Shown here one piece after another: positions 41,651-50,465 of a stretch of 64,000 nucleotides of DNA (positions are counted from its first letter, which is position 1; every line of letters begins with the position of its first letter). Below the pieces are notes generated by a model. It was not told the origin of the DNA. It was given only the letters and a program-made list of their open reading frames with translations, and ran no database searches. The stretch comes from an uncultured Collinsella sp. (GTDB taxonomy: Bacteria; Actinomycetota; Coriobacteriia; Coriobacteriales; Coriobacteriaceae). The position numbers and the translations under genes are program-made. Location of the stretch: positions 127,925 to 191,924 of the forward strand of contig UQOY01000003.1 in assembly GCA_900542825.1 (NCBI GenBank), given 5' to 3'.

Positions 41651-43093
41651 TTAATGCGCGAGGCGGTAGAAATCCATCGACGCCGCACCCTCGGCATGCA
41701 ACCCCATCGCCGAAACCGCCGGCGAATAGGTACGGCTCGTAAGTGCTGCCTCGCCGCCGTTGGCAAAAATCTCGACCATCGTAGTGTCCGAAAGCACGCG
41801 CAGGTCGCGAAGCTCGCTGAGCTCAATCGACCTCCGGTCTCGCCCATAGCCTTCATTACCCATATCGAGGGTAAGCATCCCCTCCGCATAACGCACAAAG
41901 ACACCCTTGCGGATTTCGAGCTCGACCATCTTGGCGCCCTCACAGGAAACCACAAGATCAAACAGGCGGCCCGGCTCCTCGACGGTCTCTCCGCCTACAG
42001 CACGAACGCAGCCGCCGCGCATCCTCTCAATCTCGTGCGCCGGCTGCTGGCAGAGCTTACCATCGCGCATGCTCAGCTCTCGCGGCACCGTCAACGCGCA
42101 CTGCCACCCGCGTGCCACCGTCGGGTTTTCCGCCGTCGCATCGGGGCAACCCGACCATCCGATCATCAATCGCCGGCCTGCAGCATCCTCAAAGGACTGC
42201 GGAGCATAGAAATCAAAACCGGCATCGACCATCGGGGGCATGCCCTGCCCGACGATTTTAAAGCTCGGCGCCTCCCAATCGGCCTCGATGGGGAACCACA
42301 CGCACTGATGCGGATTGCGGTAACGCCAACCATCGGCAGGCACACCCTGCGGACAGCAAACGAGAACAAGCCCGCCATCGAGCTCAAACAGATCGGGGCA
42401 CTCCCACATAAAGCCAAACTTCTCGCCCAACTCAATGCGCGTCGCATAGCTCCAGTCCTCAAGATTGCGCGAGGTATAGACAAGCACGCAGCCACGGTCG
42501 TCTTTCGTACGAGCGCCCAGAACCATGTAGTAGATACCATCGTGCTCAAGGATCTTGGGGTCGCGCACGTGCGTACCGATATCGTCGGGGTAATCGACCG
42601 GTCCAACAGCTATGCGCTTCTCGCCCAATTCGTCGGGGTTCTCCGCAACCATATGAATCTGGTTTTGCTCACGACCCGTCAACACGTAGTCGTAATCATC
42701 GCGATCAAAATGCTTGACGTTGCCGGTATAGAAGTAGTGAATCTTGCCATCACGTACAAAGGCAGAACCAGAATACGCTCCGTTCGAATCCAAATCGGAA
42801 TCGGGGAACAGCGCGGGGCCGCGATTCTCGTACGTCACAAAATCCTTTGTCGTCAGATGGTTCCAAAGCACTGGACCGCCATGCGCAGCATCGAACGGAT
42901 CGTATTGATGATAGATGTGATACGTATCACCAATCTGAACCAAACCGTTGGGGTCGTTGAGCCAGCCAAGCTCAGGCTCCACATGGAACAGGAGCCTATC
43001 GGGGTCGGACGCGATGCGACCCGCCGTCTCATCCTGTCCGGCACGCCACTGCTCATAGTCCGCGCGTGTCACCTTATTTTTTTGATTAAACAT
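41651..43093 (-). CDS. scrB: GH32 sucrose-6-phosphate hydrolase
   Basis: The 480-residue glycoside hydrolase family 32 enzyme would cleave sucrose 6-phosphate, or related beta-fructosides, delivered by the PTS. Motifs are WLNDPNG with nucleophile Asp47, RDPK (in HVRDPKILEHDG) and WECPDLF with the acid/base Glu. A beta-sandwich C-terminal domain follows from about residue 340. It is the last gene of a three-gene fructoside operon, 101 nt after the EIIBC gene. Confidence 0.9.
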   Translation of the reverse strand: MFNQKNKVTRADYEQWRAGQDETAGRIASDPDRLLFHVEPELGWLNDPNGLVQIGDTYHIYHQYDPFDAAHGGPVLWNHLTTKDFVTYENRGPALFPDSDLDSNGAYSGSAFVRDGKIHYFYTGNVKHFDRDDYDYVLTGREQNQIHMVAENPDELGEKRIAVGPVDYPDDIGTHVRDPKILEHDGIYYMVLGARTKDDRGCVLVYTSRNLEDWSYATRIELGEKFGFMWECPDLFELDGGLVLVCCPQGVPADGWRYRNPHQCVWFPIEADWEAPSFKIVGQGMPPMVDAGFDFYAPQSFEDAAGRRLMIGWSGCPDATAENPTVARGWQCALTVPRELSMRDGKLCQQPAHEIERMRGGCVRAVGGETVEEPGRLFDLVVSCEGAKMVELEIRKGVFVRYAEGMLTLDMGNEGYGRDRRSIELSELRDLRVLSDTTMVEIFANGGEAALTSRTYSPAVSAMGLHAEGAASMDFYRLAH

Positions 43094-43194
43094 CGCCGTT
43101 GACTTTCTCGTCTATGGGGAAGGACGCTCGACTCACACGAGTCGAACGCCCTTCCTCAAATGGACTTATCCTCAGATTACACTGAACGGCTCAA

Positions 43195-44646
43195 CTAGAA
43201 GCTAACGTCGAAGCCAGCGCCAGCGCCCTCTTCATCGGTGGTCGGCACGCCCTTTGCCTTGTTGTAGGCAAAGATCAAGACGATTGGCACGATAAAGGCG
43301 ATGAGATTGCCAGCCACATACCACACGAGGGTCTCGGGCGTGACGATGAGCAGGCCAAGCACGCCGGTCAGACCCTGACCGATAGCGCGCACCTCAAAGA
43401 GCTTGACGAAGGCACCGCCGCAGCCTGCACCGATGCATGCGCAGATGAACGGAATGATCGAATAGCGCATGTTTGCAGCAAAGATAGCGGGCTCGGAGAT
43501 TCCGACCAGCGTCGGGATAAAGGACGACATGCAGATGTTGCGCTCTTTGGAGTGCTTCTTGTGAATGAGGTACATACCGATGGCGCCGCCGCCCTGGGCG
43601 ATGATGGAAACCGACCAGATGGCCTGGATGTAGTTGAAGCCAGTCGTGGCAACAAGGTTTGCCTCGATACCCTGGATGAACTGATGCGTACCGGTAACGA
43701 CGAGCGGCTGCAGGAACGCGGCGAAGACAAAGGCACCAAAGACGCCCATCCTGTTGTACAGGATATCGATTACGCCGGCGAGGACGTCACCGATCAGGTT
43801 ACCGAGCGGGCCGAACACGGTGAACAGGGCGACGTTAGCAAGAATCAGGGTAACGGTCGGGACAAAGACGAACGAAACGACCTCGGGGATGTACTTCTGG
43901 GCAATCTTTTCGACCTTGGCCATAAACCAGGCGGTCAGAATTGCAGGGAACACGCCGCCCTGGAAAGCAACCATGGGAATGGAGAGCGGACCAAAGTTCC
44001 AGTACTCAGCACCCGTCGGGTCCATAACGAACGTGTTGCGGTTCATAAGGCTCGGGTGAACCATGACGATACCGACGAGGATGCCCAGGATCGGGTTACC
44101 GCCAAAACGCTTGACTGCGCTGTACATAACCAGGACAGGCAGGTAGTCGAACGTGGTGGCGATAATGGCAAAGAAGCTTGCGAGGTTCTTGAGGAACTCG
44201 CTGTGATCGGCGAGGCTGCCCTCCATGCCAAAGAGGCCGTTGGCAACGATCAGCGACTTAAGGCCGATGATGATTGCAGCGCCGACGAAGGCGGGAATGA
44301 TGGGGATAAAGATGTCCGAGAATACCTTGAGGACCGAGAAGAACTTGCCCTTCTTGTCCGCCTCGGCGCCCTTGACCTCGGAAGCGCTGATCTCCTTAAC
44401 GCCCGTCAGAGCCATAAACTCATCGTAAACCTTGTTGACGGTACCGGTACCGAAGATGATCATGAGCTGGCCGCTGTTGTACAGCACGCCCTTGACGCCA
44501 TCGATGTTCTCGAGCTCGGCCTTGTTGTATTTGCTCGTATCCTTGAGCACCAGACGCAGACGGGTCACGCAATGCGTGGCGCCCTCGATGTTCTCCAGTC
44601 CGCCGACGTTGTCGACGACTTGCTGGGACACTGCCTTGTAGTCCAT
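43195..44646 (-). CDS. PTS beta-glucoside/sucrose-type EIIBC component
   Basis: The 483-residue protein has an N-terminal EIIB domain with phospho-Cys26 in ATHCVTRLRL and a C-terminal EIIC membrane domain from about residue 100. No EIIA domain is fused, so EIIA must come from elsewhere, as in ScrA-type sucrose transporters. The ATG at 44646 follows AGAGGAAC; four upstream codons are excluded. Placement between two GH32 genes makes sucrose or a short fructo-oligosaccharide the likely substrate. Confidence 0.9.
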   Translation of the reverse strand: MDYKAVSQQVVDNVGGLENIEGATHCVTRLRLVLKDTSKYNKAELENIDGVKGVLYNSGQLMIIFGTGTVNKVYDEFMALTGVKEISASEVKGAEADKKGKFFSVLKVFSDIFIPIIPAFVGAAIIIGLKSLIVANGLFGMEGSLADHSEFLKNLASFFAIIATTFDYLPVLVMYSAVKRFGGNPILGILVGIVMVHPSLMNRNTFVMDPTGAEYWNFGPLSIPMVAFQGGVFPAILTAWFMAKVEKIAQKYIPEVVSFVFVPTVTLILANVALFTVFGPLGNLIGDVLAGVIDILYNRMGVFGAFVFAAFLQPLVVTGTHQFIQGIEANLVATTGFNYIQAIWSVSIIAQGGGAIGMYLIHKKHSKERNICMSSFIPTLVGISEPAIFAANMRYSIIPFICACIGAGCGGAFVKLFEVRAIGQGLTGVLGLLIVTPETLVWYVAGNLIAFIVPIVLIFAYNKAKGVPTTDEEGAGAGFDVSF

Positions 44647-44691
44647 GTTCCTCTCCATTCCTTTTCTAAATCATAAAACGGTTCGTTGCCG

Positions 44692-46074
44692 CTACAGAGA
44701 CGCGATCGTTGCGTTTGCGCACTTGAGCGCACCGTCGGTGACGGTAAGCGCCACACCCTGGCCCTGCTTGTTGCAGAAGCGAGCGTTGAGCGCAACGTCA
44801 TCGACAAAGATGGTCGCGATGTCGTCGTCGACGACCAGACGCACATGGTGAGTGCCCTCGCCCTTAAAGAACAACGGACGCTCGAGGCCCATGTTGTTGA
44901 CCTGGAACCACGGGTACTGGGGAGCCGGCGTGAACTCGAGCTTGCCCTCGCGCAGGTTGGCGCGGAACTCATAGGCAAGACCGGTCTCGGCGTCCTCGGC
45001 GAACTTGACCGAGAAGCCGGCAGCGTTACCGCCGAGCTCAATGTCGGCATCGAGCAAGTAGGTGGAGCCGGCATCTGCGGCGAGCACCTGCTCGACCTTG
45101 CCCGACTCGCAGGAAAGCTCAAAGGTCTCGACTGCCTTAGCCTCGCCAAAGGCGCCAAGCATGCTGTCGGGGAGCTTGGTGCCGAGCGTTCCGTCGGCAC
45201 GCTGAATGATCTCGAGGGGCATAAAGGTGCCACCCCATAGGTAAGAGCTGGGGTCGCCGCCCTCGTCACGCGTAGGAACCCAACCAAAGAGAACGCGACG
45301 CTCGCCATCGAATGCGGTGCGAGCGGCGTAGTACGCGCGGCCGTCGAAGGAGTCGTCAGCGGGGGTAATCCAAGGACCGTTGATGGACTTGGACATGCGG
45401 TAACGGGTCTTGTTGCCGTCGCTGTACTCGGAAAAGACGAGGTACCACCAGTCGCCCATCTTAAAGAGATCAGGCATCTCAAACATGGTGTACAGGCCCG
45501 GGTTCCACCAGTCGCCCTGGAACTCCCAGTTGGTCAGATCCTTGGAGGTGAACTTGACCAGGCGGCCGGTCATCAGACGCTTGTCCTCGCCCACACGCGT
45601 GCCGAGGATGAGCATGTACTCTTCGTTCTCCTCATCCCAAAGCACAAAGGGATCGCGCCAGTTGCGGTCATCGTAACCCTCCTGGGGCGGAAGCAGCGTC
45701 TCGGCGATGTTCTTCTCCCACTTGACGGCGTCGTCGCTCGTTGCGTGAAGAAGAACCTGCTTCATCAAACGTGCGCGGACCTTATCGCGATTGCAACCAG
45801 TGTAGAGCGCATGGTACTTGTCGCCCACCTTAAACACCGTGCCGGCATAAATGTACTGGTCGACTTCCTCGTCGCCGCCGCGCTCAAGGCTCTCGCCAAA
45901 GTCCTTGTAGTTGACGAAATCCTTGGTCGTAGCGAGTGCCCAGCCAAACGGCTCTCCGAAAGGTTCGGGGTTACGCGTGTCACGCTGATGATAGAGATAG
46001 AACGTGCCGTCCTCGCCGTACGGCATGATGTCGCCTACCCAAATTCCCTCAGGCTGGTAATACACCTTGTGCAT
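44692..46074 (-). CDS. GH32-like beta-fructosidase with divergent nucleophile motif
   Basis: The 460-residue protein follows the GH32 plan but opens with YQPEGIWVGDIMPYG, so the nucleophile is probably Asp15 in WVGD rather than WMNDPNG. RDPF at 140-143 (transition-state stabiliser) and FEMPD with Glu199 (acid/base) are in the expected order, and a C-terminal beta-sandwich follows from about residue 300. It is the first gene of the operon, 29 nt after a promoter-operator region controlled by LacI-type sites. A fructan or unusual fructoside is the likely substrate. Confidence 0.8.
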   Translation of the reverse strand: MHKVYYQPEGIWVGDIMPYGEDGTFYLYHQRDTRNPEPFGEPFGWALATTKDFVNYKDFGESLERGGDEEVDQYIYAGTVFKVGDKYHALYTGCNRDKVRARLMKQVLLHATSDDAVKWEKNIAETLLPPQEGYDDRNWRDPFVLWDEENEEYMLILGTRVGEDKRLMTGRLVKFTSKDLTNWEFQGDWWNPGLYTMFEMPDLFKMGDWWYLVFSEYSDGNKTRYRMSKSINGPWITPADDSFDGRAYYAARTAFDGERRVLFGWVPTRDEGGDPSSYLWGGTFMPLEIIQRADGTLGTKLPDSMLGAFGEAKAVETFELSCESGKVEQVLAADAGSTYLLDADIELGGNAAGFSVKFAEDAETGLAYEFRANLREGKLEFTPAPQYPWFQVNNMGLERPLFFKGEGTHHVRLVVDDDIATIFVDDVALNARFCNKQGQGVALTVTDGALKCANATIASL

Positions 46075-46116
46075 CCGAGACTTCCTTTCCACGACATACT
46101 AACTCGGTACAATGGC

Positions 46117-46154
46117 AAGATATGTCAATCGTTTTCATATGTCAAACGTTTTCA
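46117..46154 (-). promoter_or_regulatory. Promoter with two LacI-type operators for the fructoside operon
   Basis: On the minus strand TTGACA (46140-46145) and TATCTT (46117-46122) are 17 nt apart. TGTCAATCGTTTTCA (46123-46137, in the spacer) and TGTCAAACGTTTTCA (46140-46154, over the -35) are two operator-like words matching the one at the LacI gene. Binding would occlude the promoter. Confidence 0.75.
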
Positions 46155-46186
46155 TACCAATACGTCTTTTCGCAGTTCCAGTCGTC

Positions 46187-46201
46187 GGTAAACGGTTGAC
46201 A
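46187..46201 (+). promoter_or_regulatory. Third LacI-type operator-like word
   Basis: GGTAAACGGTTGACA matches the other operator words in reverse orientation, 33 nt upstream of the operon promoter and after the end of the LacI gene. It may allow looping or extend repression. Confidence 0.45.
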
Positions 46202-46257
46202 TATGCCGGCGAACGGTCATCAGAGGCGTTTGAGGAATTCTTTTGGCACGGGATGAA

Positions 46258-47268
46258 CTACGCGGTTTTGCCCTCAATGAGTTCAACGGGGAGCTTGATA
46301 TTCGATTCGGGATTATCGCCGTTAATAAGAGCGATGATGGATTGCGCCGCGAGCTCTCCGATGCGATCGATATCTTGACGTACGGTTGTTAAGTCAGGCA
46401 TAAACGTCATAGTTCGGCGGGCACCATCCGCGCCCACGACCTTAATATCGTCTGGAGCGCTCAAGCCGCGCTGCTTCATCACGTTGAGACAGATGGCCGC
46501 CATCGTATCGTCTCCCGCAAAGATGCCGTCAATATCGGGGTTCTCATCGAGGATCTTCGCAACGACCGCGCCCTTTTCGTCGTCGGGCTTAACGAACTCA
46601 ACCTCACGGACAAGCGCGGACAAACCGGCCTGCTCAACAACATCGAGGTAGGCATCGGTACGCTTATTGGCAGGCATGCGCATGCGGCTATTGCTGCGCA
46701 GGCACAGGATACGCCTGCAGCCGTCATCAATCAGACGGCGCGTGGCGAGCTCGCCAATGCCATAGCTGTCACTTGCAATCTGGACAGAGCCCTCGCCAAG
46801 ATCGCAGTCGATGCCAACCAGGCTCAAGCCCATCTCGGCATATGCCTCGGCACCGATATTGAGGGAGTTGACGATGACGCCGTCGACCATATTGCGGCGG
46901 AGCATGTCAATATAGGAACGCTCAAGATCGGGTCGATTGGCGCTGTTGCACAGCAACATCTTAAAGCCGTTTTCCGCTAACGTGCGCTCGACCGCCTGCA
47001 CAACCTGAGCATGGAACGGGCTGCTCACAAAGGGAACGATCATACCGATAAGATTCAGGCGACCGTTGAGCATGGCACGGGCGATATCGTTGGGCGTATA
47101 GTTGATGCGCTCCATCGCGGCATGGACCTTATCGCGGGTCTCTTGGCTAATATAGCCGCGATTATTAAGCACGCGAGATACCGTAGTAGGCGAAACCCCC
47201 GCCACCGCTGCAACTTCCTTGATGCCAGGCTTAGCAGAATCCTTAGAACGAGCGCCCTCGCGAGCCAT
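46258..47268 (-). CDS. LacI-family transcriptional regulator of the fructoside operon
   Basis: The 336-residue protein has the N-terminal helix-turn-helix KEVAAVAGVSPTTVSRVLNNRG and the hinge YTPNDIARAMLNGR, then a periplasmic-binding-like effector domain with GMIVPFVSSPFHAQVV and FAGDDTMAA. The ATG at 47268 follows GGAGGGTGCT. It sits upstream of the operon on the same strand with an operator word in its own promoter, so it is likely an autoregulated repressor released by a sugar. Confidence 0.92.
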   Translation of the reverse strand: MAREGARSKDSAKPGIKEVAAVAGVSPTTVSRVLNNRGYISQETRDKVHAAMERINYTPNDIARAMLNGRLNLIGMIVPFVSSPFHAQVVQAVERTLAENGFKMLLCNSANRPDLERSYIDMLRRNMVDGVIVNSLNIGAEAYAEMGLSLVGIDCDLGEGSVQIASDSYGIGELATRRLIDDGCRRILCLRSNSRMRMPANKRTDAYLDVVEQAGLSALVREVEFVKPDDEKGAVVAKILDENPDIDGIFAGDDTMAAICLNVMKQRGLSAPDDIKVVGADGARRTMTFMPDLTTVRQDIDRIGELAAQSIIALINGDNPESNIKLPVELIEGKTA

Positions 47269-47288
47269 AGCACCCTCCCCCATCAACA

Positions 47289-47303
47289 TGTCAAACGTTT
47301 ACA
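47289..47303. promoter_or_regulatory. Operator in the LacI gene promoter
   Basis: TGTCAAACGTTTACA is a near-perfect palindrome 20 nt before the LacI start codon. On the minus strand TTGTTG, 16 nt and TATGTA form a promoter whose -10 overlaps the site, suggesting autorepression. Confidence 0.65.
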
Positions 47304-47418
47304 TACGAACAAAGCATACCCCAACAACAGCGGGAAGACGGTAACAGCACAAGTAAGTAAACGACTCATCCAAATAATTAGGAGAGTTCCGCCTAAAGGG
47401 TGACTACACAGGACCCCC

Positions 47419-47546
47419 GCCGGGCCGCTTTGGGTTACTTTCCAAAACATTTCCGCAGGACGCAAAGGGCTCCGCCGCGCGAAGCGCGCAGCGGAGCCCT
47501 TTGCATGTCCGAGGACGTTTTGGAAAGTAACCCAAAGCGGCCCGGC
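47419..47546 (-). ncRNA. Family D composite 3'-UTR element, copy 4 (after the small PFL gene)
   Basis: The outer helix is a perfect 30 bp (47419-47448 with 47517-47546). The inner helix CAAAGGGCTCCGC/GCGGAGCCCTTTG (47463-47475 with 47491-47503) carries a further CGC-GAA-GCG tip. On the gene strand the order is arm, GTCCTCGGACATG, inner hairpin, CTGCGGAAA, arm. It begins 23 nt after the stop codon. Confidence 0.7.
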
Positions 47547-47569
47547 AATCCTGCGGGAGTTAAACCCCT

Positions 47570-47821
47570 TTAGAACTTGTCGTGGAAGGTACGCGAAATG
47601 ACCTCGTCCTGCTGCTCCTTGGTGAGCGTGTGGAAGTTCACGGCATAGCCGGAAACGCGGATGGTCAGCTGTGGGTACTTCTCGGGGTGAGCCTGAGCAT
47701 CGAGCAGCGTCTCACGGTTGAAGACGTTGATGTTCAGGTGGTGGCCACCCTTCTCGGCGTAAGCGTCGAGCATGTGGACCAGGTTATCGGCCTGAGTCTC
47801 GGAAACTTCAGAAACCTTCAT
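47570..47821 (-). CDS. Separate glycyl-radical chain of pyruvate formate-lyase (GrcA-like)
   Basis: The 83-residue protein equals the C-terminal glycyl-radical segment of pyruvate formate-lyase. It has GGHHLNINVFNRETLLDAQ and then RVSGYAVNFHTL with the radical Gly58, ending in ISRTFHDKF like full-length enzymes. GAAGGAG precedes its ATG. It follows the large PFL gene by 85 nt on the same strand; that chain stops just where this segment would begin. It could also act as a spare radical domain for other PFLs, as GrcA/YfiD does. Confidence 0.85.
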   Translation of the reverse strand: MKVSEVSETQADNLVHMLDAYAEKGGHHLNINVFNRETLLDAQAHPEKYPQLTIRVSGYAVNFHTLTKEQQDEVISRTFHDKF

Positions 47822-47839
47822 AATGTGTCTCCTTCGATT

Positions 47840-47905
47840 GATAGGCGCCGGCCGAAACCGGCGCGCTAATCAGTAATCGTTATTGTTAGTATAGCACTAA
47901 CAATA
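47840..47905 (-). other. Two hairpins between the PFL chains
   Basis: On the minus strand TATTGTTAGT pairs with ACTAACAATA directly after the large-chain stop codon, and GCGCCGG-TTTCGG-CCGGCGC follows before the ribosome site of the small chain. Neither has a strong U-tract. They may set the ratio of the two chains by mRNA processing or protection. Confidence 0.6.
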
Positions 47906-47906
47906 G

Positions 47907-49958
47907 TTACTCGCCCAGCTGATCAAGGTCGATATCGCCAAAGAACACCTGGTCCTCCTTGCCGAGCGCACTCGGAATGATGGAGAAGGTGTTGGAGATG
48001 CCGTCCTGAGCATCGCGGAACGGGAGCTTGGAAACCGAAGACAGCGAAGCGATGGCGCCGTGGCTATCGCGCTTGTGCATGGGGTTAGCACCCGGGGCGA
48101 ACGGCTGGCCAGCCTTGCGGCCGTCGGGCGTGGAGCCGGTCTTCTTACCGTACACGACGTTGGAGGTGATGGTCAGAACCGAGGTCGTGGGCACGGAGTT
48201 GCGGTAGGTGTCGTTCATGCGGATGTACTCCATGAACTGGTGCACAACGTCGTGAGCGATCTGGTCGACGCGGTCGTCGTCGTTACCGTACTTGGGGAAC
48301 TCGCCCTCGGTCTCGAAGTCGACGATGATGCCGTTCTCGTCACGGACGGGGTGGACCTTGGCGTACTTGATGGCGGACAGGGAGTCGGCCACGACGGAAA
48401 GGCCAGCGATGCCCGTAGCGAACCAGCGATGCACGTGCTTGTCGTGCAGAGCCATCTGGATGCGCTCGTAGCAATACTTATCGTGCATGTAGTGAATGAT
48501 GTTCAGCGAGTTGACGTACACGCCAGCGAGCCACTTCATCATGTCGTTGTACTTGGCCACAACATCGTCGTAATCGAGCGTATCGCCCTCGACGGCGCGA
48601 TACTTGGGGCCGACCTGCTTCTTGGAGACCTCGTCAACACCGCCGTTGAGTGCATACAGCAGGCACTTGGCCAGGTTGGCACGGGCGCCGAAGAACTGCA
48701 TCTCCTTGCCGATGCGCATGGAGGACACGCAGCAGGCGATGCCGTAGTCATCGCCGTGGTAAACGCGCATGAGGTCGTCGTTCTCGTACTGGATCGAGGA
48801 GCTGGCGACAGAAGTCTTGGCGCAGAACTTCTTGAAGTTCTCGGGCAGACGGGTCGACCACAGAACGGTCATGTTGGGCTCGGGGCTGGTGCCCATGTTC
48901 TCGAGTGTGTGCAGGTAGCGGTAGCTCATCTTGGTAACGAGCGTGCGCCCGTCAACGCCCATGCCGCCGATGGACTCGGTGACCCACTGCGGATCGCCGG
49001 TGAACAGGGCCTGGTACTCGGGGGTACGGGCAAACTTGACCATGCGGAGCTTCATGATGAAGTGATCCACGAACTCCTGGATCTGCTCCTCGGTGAAGGT
49101 ACCGTTGGCAAGGTCGCGCTCAGCGTAGATGTCGATGAACGTGGAGGTACGGCCGATGGACATAGCGGCGCCGTTCTGCTCCTTAACGGCAGCGAGGTAG
49201 GCGAAGTACATCCACTGGATGGCCTCCTGCGTGTTGGTAGCAGGGTTGGAAATATCGAAACCATAGGTCTCGGCCATCATCTTGAGCTCGCCGAGGGCGC
49301 GAATCTGCTCCTGCAGCTCCTCACGATCGCGGATGTTGTCGGCGGTCATGACCGTCGGGGTGGAAGCCTTCTGGGCCTCCTTGTCCTTGATCAGGTAGTC
49401 AACACCGTAAAGGGCGACACGACGGTAGTCGCCGATGATGCGACCGCGGCCATAGCCATCGGGCAGACCGGTGATGATGTGGGCCGAGCGGCAGGCGCGC
49501 ATCTCGGGGGTGTAGACATCGAAGACGCCGGCGTTGTGGGTCTTGCGCTCGAAGGTGTAGCGCTCGACAACGTTCTCGTCGACCTTGTAGCCGTGCTGGC
49601 TGGCAGCCTGGCAAGCGATGCGGATACCACCGTTGACGTGCAGCGCGCGCTTGAGCGGCTTGTCGGTCTGGAGGCCTACAATGGTCTCCTTCTCGCGGTG
49701 GGCGTTATCGATGTAGCCAGCGGGGTGGCTCACGATGCCCGTGACGGTCTTGGTGTCCATATCGAGGACGCCGCCCTGCTCGCGCTCCTTGAGCAGCAGG
49801 TCGAGAACCTCGCCCCACAGCTCCTTGGTACGCTCGGTCGGGCCGGCGAGGAACGACTCGTCGCCCTCGTAGGGGGTGTAGTTCTTCTGGATGAAGTCTC
49901 GGACGTCAACCTCTCCCGTCCAGATGCCTTCCTTGAAGCCTTCCCATGCCTCCTGCAT
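47907..49958 (-). CDS. pflB: Pyruvate formate-lyase large chain lacking the glycyl-radical segment
   Basis: The 683-residue protein converts pyruvate and CoA to acetyl-CoA and formate. The catalytic pair Cys409-Cys410 is in YGIACCVSSMRIGKEMQ, and the GRTSTFIDIY, NMTVLWSTRLP and TGSTPDGRKAGQPFAPGANPM regions are conserved. It ends at FFGDIDLDQLGE, about 70 residues short of usual PFLs; the missing radical segment is encoded by the next gene. The AGGAG before the ATG has a long 13-nt spacing. Activation needs PflA (39.5 kb). Confidence 0.93.
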   Translation of the reverse strand: MQEAWEGFKEGIWTGEVDVRDFIQKNYTPYEGDESFLAGPTERTKELWGEVLDLLLKEREQGGVLDMDTKTVTGIVSHPAGYIDNAHREKETIVGLQTDKPLKRALHVNGGIRIACQAASQHGYKVDENVVERYTFERKTHNAGVFDVYTPEMRACRSAHIITGLPDGYGRGRIIGDYRRVALYGVDYLIKDKEAQKASTPTVMTADNIRDREELQEQIRALGELKMMAETYGFDISNPATNTQEAIQWMYFAYLAAVKEQNGAAMSIGRTSTFIDIYAERDLANGTFTEEQIQEFVDHFIMKLRMVKFARTPEYQALFTGDPQWVTESIGGMGVDGRTLVTKMSYRYLHTLENMGTSPEPNMTVLWSTRLPENFKKFCAKTSVASSSIQYENDDLMRVYHGDDYGIACCVSSMRIGKEMQFFGARANLAKCLLYALNGGVDEVSKKQVGPKYRAVEGDTLDYDDVVAKYNDMMKWLAGVYVNSLNIIHYMHDKYCYERIQMALHDKHVHRWFATGIAGLSVVADSLSAIKYAKVHPVRDENGIIVDFETEGEFPKYGNDDDRVDQIAHDVVHQFMEYIRMNDTYRNSVPTTSVLTITSNVVYGKKTGSTPDGRKAGQPFAPGANPMHKRDSHGAIASLSSVSKLPFRDAQDGISNTFSIIPSALGKEDQVFFGDIDLDQLGE

Positions 49959-50465
49959 TGTGTAACCACGCTCCTAGTTACGTGTAATGCGGCGCTCTCT
50001 CACACCGCTGCTTATTGAATTCTTGAATTATCGGCTTGCACTACCGGCTTCTTCCGTTCTTCACCACACGTTGGTACAGGGAAAAACGTTTGTCCACCTT
50101 GGAACTGCAACCCAAAACCCAAGATTTCACCCGTTTGAGAAGGATAACATAGCCACCCCCTTCATCAGGTCTGTTATATGTTTCTTTTTTTATACCATTA
50201 GTGCGTTTTTAACAAATCCGCAGGAAATGCGAGCGCGAACAACTACCGTTCACCGATTTGTTTGGTATTTTTCCTTGCCTTTGTACGACATTCACTCTAG
50301 CTGTTATGCCAGTTTTAGCAGGGTAAAGTGCCTCTGAGTAGGCTTTGGGACATGCCTAACGATCTACGCCCAACTTTACTGGTACCGACGGTGTACGGAT
50401 GTCGCCTAAAGGTAGTTTTCTAGACATGTCCCAAAAAAATCTACCGTATAGGGTGCGCGTGCAGG
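49959..50465. other. Divergent regulatory space between pfl and the MarR gene
   Basis: No gene was seen. AT-rich DNA around 50150-50220 (with GTTATATG and a TTTTTTTATA run) probably holds the pfl promoter, but no hexamer pair is convincing and no FNR- or Rex-like site was recognised. TTTGGGACATGCCTA (50344-50358) and TAGACATGTCCCAAA (50421-50435) form an inverted repeat about 60 nt apart; its right flank matches the hairpin at 32229 (family E copy 2). Confidence 0.5.

Noticed and set aside
47822..47906. The PFL split as a simple sequencing frameshift
   Set aside because: The two frames are separated by 85 nt with in-frame stop, hairpins and a good Shine-Dalgarno, which a single base error cannot create.
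48060..50018. A 652-codon open frame opposite the large PFL gene, with similar long frames opposite thrC, the exporter genes and the aminopeptidase
   Set aside because: These are mirror frames caused by GC-rich codon bias in well-recognised genes; their products show no family motifs and lack ribosome sites.
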